Shown here: positions 11,659 through 23,246 of the stretch, one piece after another | Position numbering within the stretch: position 1 is the first letter of the stretch | Layout of the letters: the number at the start of each line of letters is the position of its first letter | NCBI GenBank assembly: GCA_964036195.1 | Contig: OZ038451.1 | Span: forward strand, 23,949,927-24,013,926 | Reading direction: 5' to 3' | DNA: 64,000 nt | From: Sphaerolaimus hirsutus | Taxonomy: Eukaryota > Nematoda > Chromadorea > Monhysterida > Sphaerolaimidae | Translations under genes and position numbers: made by a program | Notes under the pieces: generated by a model | Database searches by the model: none | The model's input: the letters and a program-made list of their open reading frames with translations, nothing else | What the model was told of the DNA's origin: nothing

Positions 11659-12728
11659 TAACGATGGCAAACAGTCGAAAAAAGTATTTTAATTTTTAAG
11701 TGTTTTTTCTGAAATGAATTTTCGAATTTTCGAATTTTTTTCCAAAATAATTTTCAAATTTCGAATTTAATTTTCGAATTTCGAATTTTCGAATCTTTTT
11801 TTGCAATTTTCGAATTTTTTTGGCTATTTTTGAATTTTTCAAAATAATTTTCGAATTTTTTCAGAAAAATATTGAATCTGAAGCTTTAAACACAGAATTT
11901 GGACTGTTTTCATGTTTTCATCACTTTTTAACGTTATTTGAACCATAATGGGCCCCCACACACTTTATGTCAACTGAATTCGTGTCAACTAAATGTCAAC
12001 TGAATTTAAGTGATACTGTGATTTCAACTTATCTATCTGACAGAGCAAAGTTAATTTTACATCATGACACTTCATTTTCATTGTTCCTGTTAAGTGTAAT
12101 GCTTTTTACAAACTTCTTTTTTTATTCAATTGACACTGAGTTGACGCGAATTTGCGATGTCAATTAGTGTGTGTGTGGGCAATAAAGCATAAAAAATGAT
12201 GGAAGGAGGTATGTGGTGCATTGCGTGTTTGCACATTGCGACGCCCTTTTCCCTGGGCTTGGGGCTGAAATGAATGCCTTACAAAAAATGCTTGTCAGAC
12301 TGCCCTTTGGACGACCTGTGAATGATTTTTTTGATGTAGCGGTGTCTGTCTCTGCGGAAGTAGAGCGCAGCAGTTGCGATAGTTCTCCCCGCCTGGTGCA
12401 TTTCTCAACAGATTTGTCAGGTCTGCCTCTGACATTTCAACGTTTTTTGACGTTTTTTTGTTATGTTTCGCTTTTTCATACGTGCCGCGTATCAAATGTT
12501 AATATTTTCAGCATGTCGAACATGAGAGTGAGTTCTATTGCCTTGAATTCCCTGAAAAATTCGAAAAGTATTTTCGAATTTTTGAATTTTTGAATTTTCG
12601 AATTTTTTAAAAAATAAATCGATTTTTAAGTGTTTTTTCTAGGGCTGGAATAAAAATTCGAAAATTCCGAAAAAATTCGAAAATTCGAAAATGTTTTCGA
12701 ATTTTCGAATCTTTTTTTGCCATCGTTA
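11659..12728. mobile_element. hAT-like element, TTCGAATTTT-word family
   Basis: The inverted ends TAACGATGGCAAA and TTTGCCATCGTTA are flanked by CACCCGAA (11651-11658 and 12729-12736). TTCGAATTTTCGAATTT arrays fill both sub-terminal zones (about 11710-11865 and 12555-12715). It is inserted in the right arm of the giant fold-back and hosts the MITE at 11950-12180. Confidence 0.8.
11950..12180. mobile_element. PIF/Harbinger-like MITE
   Basis: It starts GGGCCCCCACACAC and ends GTGTGTGTGGGC with the 3-bp duplication AAT on both sides. The ends resemble the copies at 32048-32210 and 36494-36655. Three-base target sites and GGGCC ends fit the PIF/Harbinger superfamily. It is non-coding. Confidence 0.6.
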
Positions 12729-12985
12729 CACCCGAAGTGGTGAAGAACCTTTGGGTGCCGGACTTGATCCGGACAGCGAAAACTGCACAAGTTTTTTTCG
12801 CATATACGGCGACCCACACTAAAACGGGTCGCAGTTGCATCTGCATTGGTGTATAGTATGGGGGGGAATGTCAGCTATAGTCCCCCCAAATTTCAGTTCT
12901 TAACTCCCCCCATAGCGGGAGTTATAGCGTCAGAAGTCCGTTCAAAAAGTGACTGCTGGACTTGATCCGAACGCAGTTTATAAGG

Positions 12986-13497
12986 CAGAATTGTTAAAAG
13001 TACCAAACCGTTTTCAAAGTATACGTAAACGTAAAGTATTTATTTTTTACTCACCCCTTACGTACAGAAAACGTAAAGTAAATTTTTTTTACTTTTACTC
13101 ATGAGTAAACGTGAGTAAACGTACTTTTCCCCTCAGAAAACGTAAATGCGAGTACTTTTGAGAAATGTCACCAAAATTTTGTAGAAATGTCGCTCAAAAC
13201 CAGTCATTTTCATCAATTTTTGCTTATTTTATGCAATTTTTGACTATATTTTTGGTTCTATATTCATTTTCGACTAGTTTCCCATATTTAGCTAATTTTC
13301 TCCTTTTTTGCCTTATATGCCTTTAAAGCCTATATAAAAAACCCATCTAAAATACGTTTTCTGTACTCGAGTACTTTCAAAAAGTATATGTAAAAGCGAG
13401 TACCAGAACTTTTTTTCGGAGGAAACGTAAACGTATTTACTCTGTACTCGAGTATACGTATTTATCGAGTAAAAGTAAATATTTTTTAACAACTATG
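12986..13497. mobile_element. hAT-like element, ACGTTTACTCGAGTA-word family
   Basis: The left end CAGAATTGTTAAAAGTAC and the right end TTTTTTAACAACTATG are inverted, with near-matching 8-bp flanks (TTATAAGG, ATATAAGG). Both halves are built from TACGTAAACGTAAAGTA, GAGTAAACG and ACTCGAGTAC words. Other copies are at 33785-34255, 36020-36478 and 39497-42897, with fragments near 29490-29610, 36894-37060 and 38800-38955. Confidence 0.7.
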
Positions 13498-13614
13498 ATA
13501 TAAGGGCGCTTTTTTTGGTCAACTTTTTACCTGCACTTCTAACGGAGACGCCTTCTATTGGAGACCTGCCCTTCTACCAGAAGAAATACGGTATTTGTAT
13601 TTGCAAGTATATTA

Positions 13615-15049
13615 AACACCTTCCCGATCAAGTCCGGCCGCCTATTTTTTTTCACTTCACAGGCCATATCTCCAGTTGTGGGAGGGGTGGAAAACTCAAA
13701 CTTGGGTGGTATATAGGCGCAACCCCCCACTACCCCTCATGAATAAATGGGGCAGCGGCGACTCACTATAGAGGGGGTCGCCATATACGTGAAAAAAATT
13801 TGCAGCGTTTTCACTGTCCCGCACAGGTCCGGCCCCCGGTTGATTTCTTACACTGCGGGTCCCGTATCTCCAGCTGTGGGAGGGGTATAGATCTAAAATT
13901 TTTGGGGATGTGTTTTTGGCAACTCACCACAGTGTGGGGTGCAAAGTTTAAAATTTATTAAAATGTTACTGCCCCACACAAGTCCACCATCCAATTGAAT
14001 TTAAAAAAATGGACACTTTTGTGTTGTTTTAACACTTATGTGGTTGACAATGTGAAATAAGCATGAAATATCCTCTAAAAATATCTTATCCAACCTAAAA
14101 CTGGCCACCACATGAACCCCTTCTCCCAAGTGGGTGACAAAAAATCACTTTTTACAACTTTTTTATTAGACACTTGAATGGCTGGTTTACAATAATTTAT
14201 AGGGGAGGGTTAAAGGTCTCAAGTTGTGTAAAAAATCTTACCTCAAAAATGCCTTCATAGGAAAATTTTCTGGGGGTGAATTTCAAATTGTAAAAATGAC
14301 ATCATTGCAGGAACAAAAATAGGCAAAATTTACAATTTTAAATTTACCCCCAGCAAATTTTCTTATGAAGGCATTTTTGAGGTAAGGTTTTTTACACAAT
14401 TTGATACCTTTAACTCTCCTCTATAAATCATTGTAAACCAGCAGTTCAAGTGTCTAATGAAAAAGTTGTAAAAAGTGATTTTTTTGTCACCCACTTGGGG
14501 GGAGGGGTTCATGTGGTGGGCAGTTTTAGGTTGGATAAGATATTTTTTAGAGGATCTTTCATGCTTATTTCACATTGTCAACCACATTAGTGTTAAAACA
14601 ACACAAAAGTGTTCATTTTTTGAAATTCAATTGAATGCTGGACTTGTGTTGGACAGTAACATTTTTATAAATTTTAAACTTTGCACCCCACACTGTGGTG
14701 AGTTGCTAAAGACCGCCTGGCCAGTGTATAGTAGGGGACGGGTGTTGGCGACACATCCCCAAAATTGTAGATTTATACCCCTCCCACAGGTGGAGGTACG
14801 GCACCCGCAGTGAAAGAAATCAGTGGGGGCCGGACCTGTGCGGGACAGTGAAAACGCTGCAAACTTTTTTCACATATATGGCGACCCCCTCTATAGTGAG
14901 TCGCCACTGCCCCATTGATTCATGTGGGGTAGTGGGGGGTTGCGCCTATATACCACCCAAGTTTTAGTTTTCCACCCCTCCCGCAACCGGAGATATGGCC
15001 TGCGAAGTGAAAAAAAAAATAGGCGGCCGGACTTGATCGGGAAGGTGTT
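13615..15049. repeat. 1.4-kb complete palindrome (fold-back element), TA-flanked
   Basis: The left arm begins AACACCTTCCCGATCAAGTC and the right arm ends in its complement, with TA on each side. The two arms, each about 700 bp, match almost throughout with a short loop near 14300-14330. The GATCAAGTCCGG box and the CCATATCTCCAG block are shared with the giant fold-back at 4059-12978. Open frames here are mirror artefacts. Confidence 0.8.
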
Positions 15050-15188
15050 TAGGTAAATATGTAATTCCAGACAGGGGTATTTCGAGTGTGTATATTTTCC
15101 CCCAGCTCGAAACCACCTGGAAGTATTTCGAGGGGGGTTAATTCAAGGAGGTATTCCAACGAAATACAGTGATTTCATTACTGCACAG

Positions 15189-15771
15189 TAGGGTGTCAAA
15201 ATTCCGTTTTCCGTTTCCGCAGGCAAATTTTTTCCATTTTCCGTTCCGTTTTCCGGCCGCTGAATTTTTTTCCCCCGTTTTCCGTTCCATTTTCCGGCCA
15301 CCTTTTTTTCCGTTTCCGTTTTTCCGGCTCATTTTCCATTTTCCGGTAAAATTTTCAGTTTTTTCGTCTTTTTCCATTTTCCGGCTCAATTTCCAGTTTT
15401 TCCACCTTTTTTCCGTTTTCCGTCACAATTTTCTGCTTTCCGCCTGATTTCACCCTTCTCTGGCTCAACTTTCTGTTTTCTGTTCCAGCCAAACTGGTAA
15501 ACAGTCATTCAGGTCATGTCAATTATGAAAAAAAATTCTGGTTCCAGCAAAATTTCAGCAAATTTTACCATTTCCATGCAAATTCCATTTTTCCGTTTCC
15601 GTTTTTCCGGCCCCTTTTTCCGTTTTCCGTCCACTGAAATTTTTTTTCCGTTTCTGTTTCCGTTTTCCGCCAAGTGCAAATTTTTTTCCGTTTTCCGTTC
15701 CGTTTTCCGGCCGCTGAAATTTTTTTCCGTTCCGTTTCTGTTTTCCGTAAAAAAAATTTTTTGACACCCTA
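15189..15771. mobile_element. hAT-like element, TTTTCCG-word family
   Basis: The ends TAGGGTGTCAAAA and TTTTTTGACACCCTA are inverted, with the 8-bp duplication CTGCACAG at 15181-15188 and 15772-15779. Nearly all of the left part and most of the right part is TTTTCCGTTTCCG-type sequence. The open frames rich in F and P on one strand and K and E on the other are repeat artefacts. A related element is at 21443-21743. Confidence 0.85.
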
Positions 15772-15790
15772 CTGCACAGTGTATCATAAA

Positions 15791-16341
15791 CAGGGTGCGG
15801 CAATTTAGACCTGCGCTCTAGATTTCAAATCACTTGTCACTGGGTGGTTGGATTAATGTCAAATTTTAGATCAACATTAACAACTAAATAGGAAAGGATC
15901 CCTGAAAATATGGCTGCGATAGCTCCACTCGTTCACAATTTATTCTTGCGAACGCGTAATTGTCACTTTTCCACCACCTTGTGATATCGTTCAAACGGGA
16001 TTGCCTTCTCGGGACTGGGATCGGATTGTTTTTTTCCGGGTATTTTCTGATTTTCTTTTCGCATCTGCATGCCTAAATGCGTGCCCGCCCGCCACCAATT
16101 CGCTATGCCCATAAGGAAATCGGCGGGCGCTTCCGTAATTGGTCGTAAAGCTAGGTGGTGCAAACGTGACAATTACACGTTTCCATGAATAACTTGAGAA
16201 CGAGTGGAGCTATCGCAGCCATATTTTCAGGGATCTTATCCTATTGAGTTGTATATGTTGACCTGCAATTTGACATTAATCCGACCACCCAGTGACAAGT
16301 GATTCGAAATCTAGAGCGCAGGTCTAAATTGCCGCACCCTG
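15791..16341. mobile_element. Mariner-like MITE, CAGGGTGCGGCAATTTAGACC family
   Basis: Long inverted ends CAGGGTGCGGCAATTTAGAC and complement enclose inverted blocks containing ATGGCTGCGATAGCTCCACT. CAGGGTG ends are typical of mariner elements. The flanking dinucleotides no longer match cleanly. It lies just upstream of the exon starting at 16356. A sister copy is at 17450-18002. Confidence 0.7.
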
Positions 16342-16355
16342 TACATCTCACACAG

Positions 16356-19300
16356 GGGATCACAGAGGACAATGTGAAAAACGATTGCCTACATGACAAA
16401 AACTTCGAAAACATTTCATTTGCAAGTTTTCTGTTAAAATATGCTGGGTCTTACAAGTGTGGGCTGAATCTGTCAGATCAGGTGAAGGAAGTTCAGTGCT
16501 TCTGCTATAATGATGAATATGGGAGAGACTCAGCTCAGTGCTCAAATTATAAAGATTTGAGTGATATTGCCAGATGTTCCGGTCAGACAGTGAAAACGTT
16601 GTCAGAGTGTGAGGATGGAATAGCATGGGCATGCAGCATTCAGGTGAGCCGGCGTCTATCCCAAACGTTCAGTGCCAAAAAGAAATTAAAAAAATATTTT
16701 TGCAATTTGCATGCCATTGGATAGATTTATATCACATTTCATACTTTGCATGATCTCATGGGCTTACCTTGATCCACAATGCACAAATGAACTTTTACAG
16801 CTGAAACTTGGAAGCCCTGACCCTGCAATAAAGCAAACACCAATCTGCGATGGAGCTGCAGCACCTCATACAAACTTTGCAAAAGGACTTAATGACTGCA
16901 CAGACTCATTTGTGAGAATTGGTCCCAATAACAGTGGCCCAAAACCAAAATTCCTGCCAGTAGATGATGGAAAAGTGTGGTGCTGCACTGGGCAGGGGGT
17001 CACCTGTGATCATGTTTGCTACCACAATTCAAAGAAACAGTTTGAAGTCTGCCCAAAGGATAAGGAGTTCTGCTACTATGTTGGTTTATTGTAGATCTAT
17101 CAGCTATGTGCAATACACAGTTTTTAAATAGTTTACAGTTTTGTTGCTGTGTAATAGATCTGTTAAATTTACTGGTATATCTTGGAAAATTTATATACAC
17201 TTTTGAGATTGACTATTTGTGGAGAAAATAGAAACCAGTATAGTATTTGAAAAATGACAAGTGAAGCATGAAAAAATGCTTAGTACACCCTCTGAACCAC
17301 CAAATTTGAAAACATGATTCGTTACGTTCACTTTACTAGAGTGCACTTTACAACCACCAATGCTGAACTTCAATTTTTAATTTACCAGAGAGAATCATGC
17401 TTCATGACCAATTTACAACATTCTTTATTACTTGCATAAATGTGTCATACAGGGTGCGGCAATTTAGACCTACGCTCTAGATTTCAAATAACTTGTCACT
17501 GGGTGGTCGGATTAACGTCAAATTTTACGTCAACATTCACAACTAAATCTAAAAGGATCCCTAAAAATATGGCTGCGATAGCTCCACTCGTTCTCAGGTT
17601 ATTCATGCAAATGCGTAATTGTCACGTTACAACCCCCCGTGATAGGTTTCAAACGGGATCAACTTTTTGCGGCTCGGATCGGGATTGGGATTGTTTTTTC
17701 CGTTTTTTCGCTTTATTTTCGCAGCGGTATGCCAAAATGTGTGCACCCGTGCCACAATACGCCTTACCGATAAGGAAATCGGCAGACGCTTGCATAATTG
17801 GTTGTAAAGCAAGGTGGTAGTAAAGTGACAATTATTGGTGTTTGCATGAAAAAACTTGAGAACGAGTAGAGCTATCACAGCCATATTTTCAGTGATCCTT
17901 TCCTATTTAGTTGTTAATGTTAACCTAAAATTGACATTTATCCAACAACCCAGTGACAAGTTATTCGAAATCTAGATCGTGGGTCTAAATTGCTGCACCC
18001 TGTATATCATACAGATGGCAGGCAGCACACTGGACAATTTCCATTCTGGCTGCTCAGACGCGAGCAAGAAGCGCACAACCACCTTGTTTGTGTCCAGGCA
18101 GCTGTTGGTGCAGTGCTGGAACGGCAGGGCCATCGCAGACCACTACATCTGCCTGCAGTTCGGCGACGACCCGAAGCCACAGAAGCAGGACAGCTACGCC
18201 AGCAGGCACAAGGTGGGCTTACATTCAGTGTGGGATGACTATACTCGGCGGACCGCAAAGTATGTGCAGAATCCTACCATAATTTAATGAATAAAATCAC
18301 AATAAATTTCATAATTAATTATTCCATAGTAAAAACACAATATTATGATGAAAAACTGCATAATTTTTGGTTCATTATTCAGATGGGTTAGGGTAGGTTC
18401 CATTACTAAGTGTGATGTCTGCTGAGTAAATATAGTGCACTTTGCATGTTCATGTAAATGCAACAAGCTCTCATGTGATGCACAGTGAAGCACCATACAA
18501 TCCCTTAACAGTGTTGCAGGATGGTCGCACAACCCAAAACATAAATGTTTTTTTCTTCAAATGGATCTTCAGTGGTATTACTCCAAAAAGTAGCCTGCTG
18601 AAACAGTTGTATAAGTCACACAGGCATACAAATTCAAGTAATGTAAACATATTCTAGTGCTTTTGGTGCTTCACACAAAAAATGGCTGTGATTTTTGGTA
18701 AATTGGTTATAACAACCATAAAAATCTTGGACATGATTTCAGCTACTGGACCGTCTGCCAATTGGAAGCCAGAATGAGCAGATTGTGAAAGAGATGCTTG
18801 GAGCTGCATTTGAGAACTGCGCCGAGTACCTGGGGATAGTTAATACAACTTGCATTGTCCTGGATGTCATCATCGGTAAGAATGTTATTGCAACACAATG
18901 AAGATTTCTACTGCTACACACACATGTTTATGTATGTAGTTATACTCCGGTTACTTTACACCCTGCACGCGTGGTTCCCGCTGGAAGTGTGCCAACGATG
19001 GTTAACGCGTCCGAGTTTCATAAAAAGATGACAAAATTGATTGTTGTTATAATGTTATTCATTAACATATTCACATCGATGAATTTTTTTCATATTTTTA
19101 CGGAAATCGCATGATTTAATAATCATTGGCACGCTTCCAACACGAGACATAAATCAGTGCGAGGGCAGAGTATCACGTCCGCCGAGTATACCTATATAAA
19201 ATAGCTACCTCAATCTATTTATACACAGTTGGAGCATTCAACCCATATATTCCATATGAAACAATAAATACAATCATAAAGTGTATCCATTCAAGCATTT

Positions 19301-20199
19301 GCATTTTTTTAGAATTATAATTAGTTCATAATTTGCCATATTTGTTCATTTTACAGAAAGAAAATCGACAAATGTTAAGTGTGCATATGCAAATGAAAAT
19401 GGCATAAAGACTGGGCCAGCGTGCAACGCAGCCAACCGCAATGAGATGAATGAGCACAAAATCTGCTGGACGTACAATCTGACTTACAGTGAACTTGTGC
19501 CAGTCCCAGACCTTGTAAAAATGCCCTGAAAAATGTCAAATGTCATGCAAAGTGTCAAAAGTCATGTAAAATGCCCTGCAAAATGGCAACTGGACATTTT
19601 CCCTGACTTTTGACACTTTGCATGACATTTGATATTTTACAGAGCATTTAACAGGGTCTGGGACTGCCCCCTGGTGGCACCAGGGATGAGTGCACCCAAG
19701 GCACTCTGCAAGGACAACAAACCTTGTGTCCTGGTGCGTAAAATGATATTTGACACAAAATTAACAATACATTTTGAACAAAAACGTGCATCTGGTGTGG
19801 AACGATTCATGTTTGCTTTGGAAAACAAGGAAAATTTGTGTAGGTCAATTTTAGTCAGGGTTACGAGTGTCATTCTGAAAATATAGTACAGACAAGATTC
19901 ACTGTATAGTTATATAAAATTATCTATCCACTTAGAACAAAATAAATCATTTAGAACAATTCCATTCATTTTCTTAGCCAAAAATTCCACTCTATTAAAA
20001 CAACCACATTCCCCATGCACAGCTGTCAGATGCCATGCTAACCCATTTCACTGCCGGCTGCAATGGTCTACCAGTGGGGCATCTAAAGCCAGTGCCCAAC
20101 AAATACCCAAAGAACCCAGTGAATCTGTCTGCCAGAGTGCAGACATGTGGAACTGAGCACTGCTTCACTGAGACTAACGGCGATGTGGGATGTGTCATG
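16356..20199 (+). CDS. Middle exons of the cysteine-rich secreted-type gene
   Basis: Exons follow canonical acceptors and donors with matching phases: 16356-16643, 16801-17079, 18015-18212, 18743-18875, 19357-19514, about 19643-19733, and 20023-20199. They encode many paired cysteines (QCFCYND, VWCCTGQGVTCDHVC, QTCGTEHC) with no membrane segment or enzyme motif I recognise. The junction 19514/19643 is out of phase as drawn; a TGTCATG-word repeat occupies that intron and the true sites may differ. I infer an extracellular multi-module protein continuing from 3781-4021. The family is unassigned. Confidence 0.6.
17450..18002. mobile_element. Mariner-like MITE, second copy
   Basis: The ends CAGGGTGCGGCAATTTAGAC and GCTGCACCCTG are inverted with TA on both sides. 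The interior matches the copy at 15791-16341, including ATGGCTGCGATAGCTCCACT. Its right end is 12 bp before the exon starting at 18015, so part of the acceptor region derives from or abuts the MITE. Confidence 0.75.
19505..19668. repeat. TGTCATG-word inverted repeat between two exons
   Basis: Inverted ends (CAGTCCCAGACC and GGTCTGGGACTG) enclose words such as TGTCAAAAGTCATG and ATGCCCTGCAAAATGGC. It lies exactly between two parts of the cysteine-rich gene and supplies a GTAAAA donor-like and a TTTTACAG acceptor-like sequence, so it may itself be the intron. Similar word tracts occur near 2690-3080, 26150-26270 and 33450-33580. Confidence 0.5.
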
Positions 20200-20884
20200 G
20201 TGAGAACATTACAATGTGAGAAGTGACCACATGGGTAGTGAACAAGTGGCACAACATGTGGATGTGACAATTCCATGGTTTCTTTACTCAGTACTGTTCT
20301 CATTCAGAGTGATGGTTTTTTCATTGCTTTACTTGTCACATCTAGCATTTGAAAAAATCACCGATTTTTTGGAAAATATATATAAATATATCACTCCAAT
20401 ATTGAAAAAAATATAAATATATTTAAATCACTCTAGGTCTCCAGAAAATATAATTAAATTACTGAAAAAATAACTCTAAGCTCAAAAAAAATCTCAAAAA
20501 ATCACTTGCGCTTTATTTCAATTTCAAGCAATATTCTGGGCTTTATTTACCATTTGCAAGCACAAAAAATGTACTCTAATATACCACAGTCCATATGTTA
20601 TCATTCCACAATCAGTATTCATTTATACAATATTTTACAAGTGAAAACATCAAGCAAATATCACAGATAAATTCAACCTTCAGTTTAACCTCAATGAAAA
20701 CTTCAAAAATACTTTGCACTGCAAATATTTAGCACTCAACCTATAGCGCCTGGTTGTGGGACTACTTGACTAAATAGGTGCTCATGCTCAGCACTTTTTC
20801 AATTGTGATGTGCTGTGAAAACTCATTTTTGGGCACATGGCTACATTTTGGCAACATTGTGATGACACTAGTGGCACTGGTGAC

Positions 20885-22317
20885 TAGGGTTGGGAATTTC
20901 AAAATTTTCGGTTCCGCTTCTCGGTTCTAAAAAATTTCGGTTCGGTTCTCGGTTCCTCAAAATTTTCGGTTCCGGTTCTCGGTTCGGTTCTTAAGTTCGG
21001 TTCCGGTTCGGTTCTTTCGGTTCCAAATTGTCAAAAATTTCGGTTCCGGGTAATGAAAAAGTCGGGTATCGGGTAATGAAAAAATCGGGAATAAGAAAAA
21101 TATAAGCTGAACGAAGGAAAAACAACATAAAACAACCCCCCCTAAAATTTTGCCCCTGTAGTGGCGGAATGGTGTCACGGTGCTCGCGCCATTCATAGGC
21201 GCCACGCCATGGCGCCATTGGCGTTGGTGTAGATGCCCCAGATGGCCAAAACTCGGTGCGCATGTAAACCCAGTGCGCATGTAAACCCAGTGCGCATGTA
21301 GACCCCTTGCTTCAGGGGCCAGGTACATATCCAGGATTTTTGAGCATGGTGTCTGTTTGTTTACTGAGCCTTGTGTACGGGAGGGGGATTCAGCCACCCA
21401 CCCTAAAAGTTTGCCTACATGGTGATGGAATGGCATCATGGCTAGGGTGTCAAAAAGATTTTTTTAGGAAAACGAAAAACGGAAAGGTAAAATTTTTTCA
21501 CTTTATGGAAAATGGAAAACGGAAAGGTAAAAAAAATTTCTGCCAGAAAACGGAAACAGAAAGGTAAAAAATTTTCAGCTGCCGGAAAACGGAAAGGTAA
21601 AAAAAAATTTCAGCTGCCGGAAAATGGAAAGGTAAAAAATTTCAGCTGCCGGAAAATGGAAAGGTAAAAAATTTCAGCTGTTGTAAAATGGAAAACGGAA
21701 AGGTAAAAAAATTTCCGCGGAAAAGCGGAAATTTGAAACCCTAATCATGGCGCTGGCGCCATTGGCATTGGTGCCAAAAATCTCTGATATATATGTAAAT
21801 ACATGTACATTTAGAGAGACTGGCACCCCACTCGCTGTATTTTATAGAGAATTAACAGTACAATTACCAATGTACTTCTAAAATATCAGTGTGATGGAAA
21901 AATGTGGGAAAATGCGCCTACATGCGCACCGGGTTTACATGCACACTGGCACAGACCCCCACAGACTGCTAGGCAGGATCATGAACACATGAGGCTGCGC
22001 GACCAGTGAGATGAAATCACCGGTCGCGTGAAGCAAGAATTGCGTGCTTGCGCACAGAATTTTTACAAATCACCCCAAAAATTGATGCCAGAAGTTACAT
22101 TTTCATGCATCTTCCATCTCTCACCCAGGAAGGGGGGGTGGCCGCCGATTATTGTATAAAATTTCGGTTCTTTCGGTTCTTGAGTTCGGTTCCGGGTTTA
22201 AGTGCCGGTTCTCGGTTCCGGTTCGGGTATTTTTTTCGGTTCCGGTTCTCGGTTCTCGGTTCCAAAATTGTGCTCGGTTCTCGGTTCGGTTCGGTTCGGT
22301 TCGGTTCCCCAACCCTA
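20885..22317. mobile_element. hAT-like element, GGTTCC/GGTTCTCGG-word family
   Basis: The inverted ends TAGGGTTGGGAA and TTCCCCAACCCTA are flanked by CTGGTGAC at 20877-20884 and 22318-22325. GGTTCCGGTTCTCGGTTC arrays lie inside each end (about 20910-21050 and 22160-22310). The interior has a diverged GCGCCATTGGCG patch and is interrupted by the element at 21443-21743. Confidence 0.85.
21443..21743. mobile_element. hAT-like element, GGAAAACGGAAAGG-word family, nested
   Basis: It begins TAGGGTGTCAAAAAG and ends TTTGAAACCCTA, with the 8-bp duplication ATCATGGC at 21435-21442 and 21744-21751. The body repeats GGAAAACGGAAAGGTAAAAA, the complement of the TTTTCCG word at 15189-15771. It is inserted in the GGTTCC-word element. 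Confidence 0.8.
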
Positions 22318-22755
22318 CTGGTGACACCATGGTGACAGTTTTCCCCATATTTGAAAACAGCTGACATTGGTGCAAGTCACAAAGCATCGTCAGGTTTCAA
22401 AAATGGTAAACTGAGCTTTCAATCACTGTAGATAAATTTTGATCACATCAAATTGGCATTTTTTGATTCAAAGTCATGTTTTATTTCAGAAAAGTATGTT
22501 ATAAGATAGAGAGATGCTTTACACCTAAAACATAACCATAGAATTCATAGCAGGTTGACATAAATAAAAAGTTACTAAAACAGTTTACATTTTTGTCATA
22601 CATACAAAATGAAAACTAATTGATGGTGATGTCACCATTTTTCATCATTTGAGTTTGAGTTGTGATCAAACTAGTGATTTGCTAACACCACCCCACCAAA
22701 ATTCATGCCATTTGTGAAAACTGAACATATTTACCAGGTGGCACACGTCAGGTGC

Positions 22756-23246
22756 ACAGTTTCAATCTGCTCCCAACATGTCAATATTTAATGAGAAGTG
22801 CTGAAATTTGGTATATCAGTAGAGAAATGTACCCCATTTAGTATGTTAAGAGCACACATTCATATCGCTAAATTTTCACATACATCAAACCATATGAAAG
22901 AACGTCACTCCACAGAACCAGTGCCATTATCACAATATGACAATACCCAAATGATTAAGCAGTTCACCCACAACATTCACACACATGCTAGGCAAAATTT
23001 CATTGAACTGCTGGACCATCAGATGCTTCAACTGCTCAATGTCCATCATTTTGGGCAACTGTGGACTGTAGACCTTCTCCTTCACATAACTCCAAAGGAA
23101 AATGTCCATTCAATGTGCTACACGTTCTAACATAAAAATCTTGCTAAATGAATGTGTGCTCTTAACATACTAAATGGGGTGCATTTATCTACTGCCATAC
23201 CAAATTTGAACAAATTGACTTGTTGAGAGCAGATTGAAACCCTGTA
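22756..23246 (-). pseudogene. Mariner-like element remnant with degraded transposase C-terminus
   Basis: Inverted ends (CAGTTTCAATCTGCTC at the left, GAGCAGATTGAAACCCTG at the right, then TATA) enclose inverted sub-terminal blocks with TATGTTAAGAGCACACATTC. On the minus strand about 22925-23095 reads MDIFLWSYVKEKVY followed by PQLPKMMDIEQLK, which resembles the C-terminus of mariner/IS630 DDE transposases (the F-LWGYLKDKVY region). The N-terminal catalytic part is missing and stops occur, so it is dead. Confidence 0.6.

Larger units (their letters stand above)
4059..12978. mobile_element. Giant fold-back transposon with long inverted arms, TA-flanked
   Basis: The left arm starts AACTGCGTTCGGATCAAGTC and the right arm ends in its complement; TA flanks both ends (4057-4058 and 12979-12980). 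Matching inverted blocks include the GATCAAGTCCGG and CGACCCGTTTTAG boxes, the GGCGAGCGCCACTGACACG block (4373 versus 7270) and the block around 4560-4670 versus 6840-6950. The centre is near 6700, between two copies of a GGGGGTCAA block with TGACATCAT. The arms are interrupted by a 1.9-kb LTR element and by hAT-like elements. No transposase is seen. A related complete palindrome lies at 13615-15049. Confidence 0.75.
4042..13591. mobile_element. Outer TA-flanked TIR element containing the whole 4-13.5 kb nest
   Basis: The left end ACGTATTTCTTCTAA at 4042 and the right end AGAAGAAATACGG at 13591 are inverted and flanked by TA (4040-4041 and 13592-13593). Only about 15 bp of the left arm survives before the fold-back begins at 4059. 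The right arm (13498-13591) carries the ATTGGAGACCTGCCCTTCTA sequence also seen in the copy at 2121-3485. It is the outermost layer of a nest inside one host intron. Confidence 0.55.

Noticed and set aside
15138-15803. Lys/Glu-rich or Phe-rich open frames
   Set aside because: Both strands of the TTTTCCG-word hAT-like element.
18007-18282. Alternative frames overlapping the exon at 18015
   Set aside because: Only one frame joins its neighbours in phase; the others are shadows of GC-rich coding DNA.
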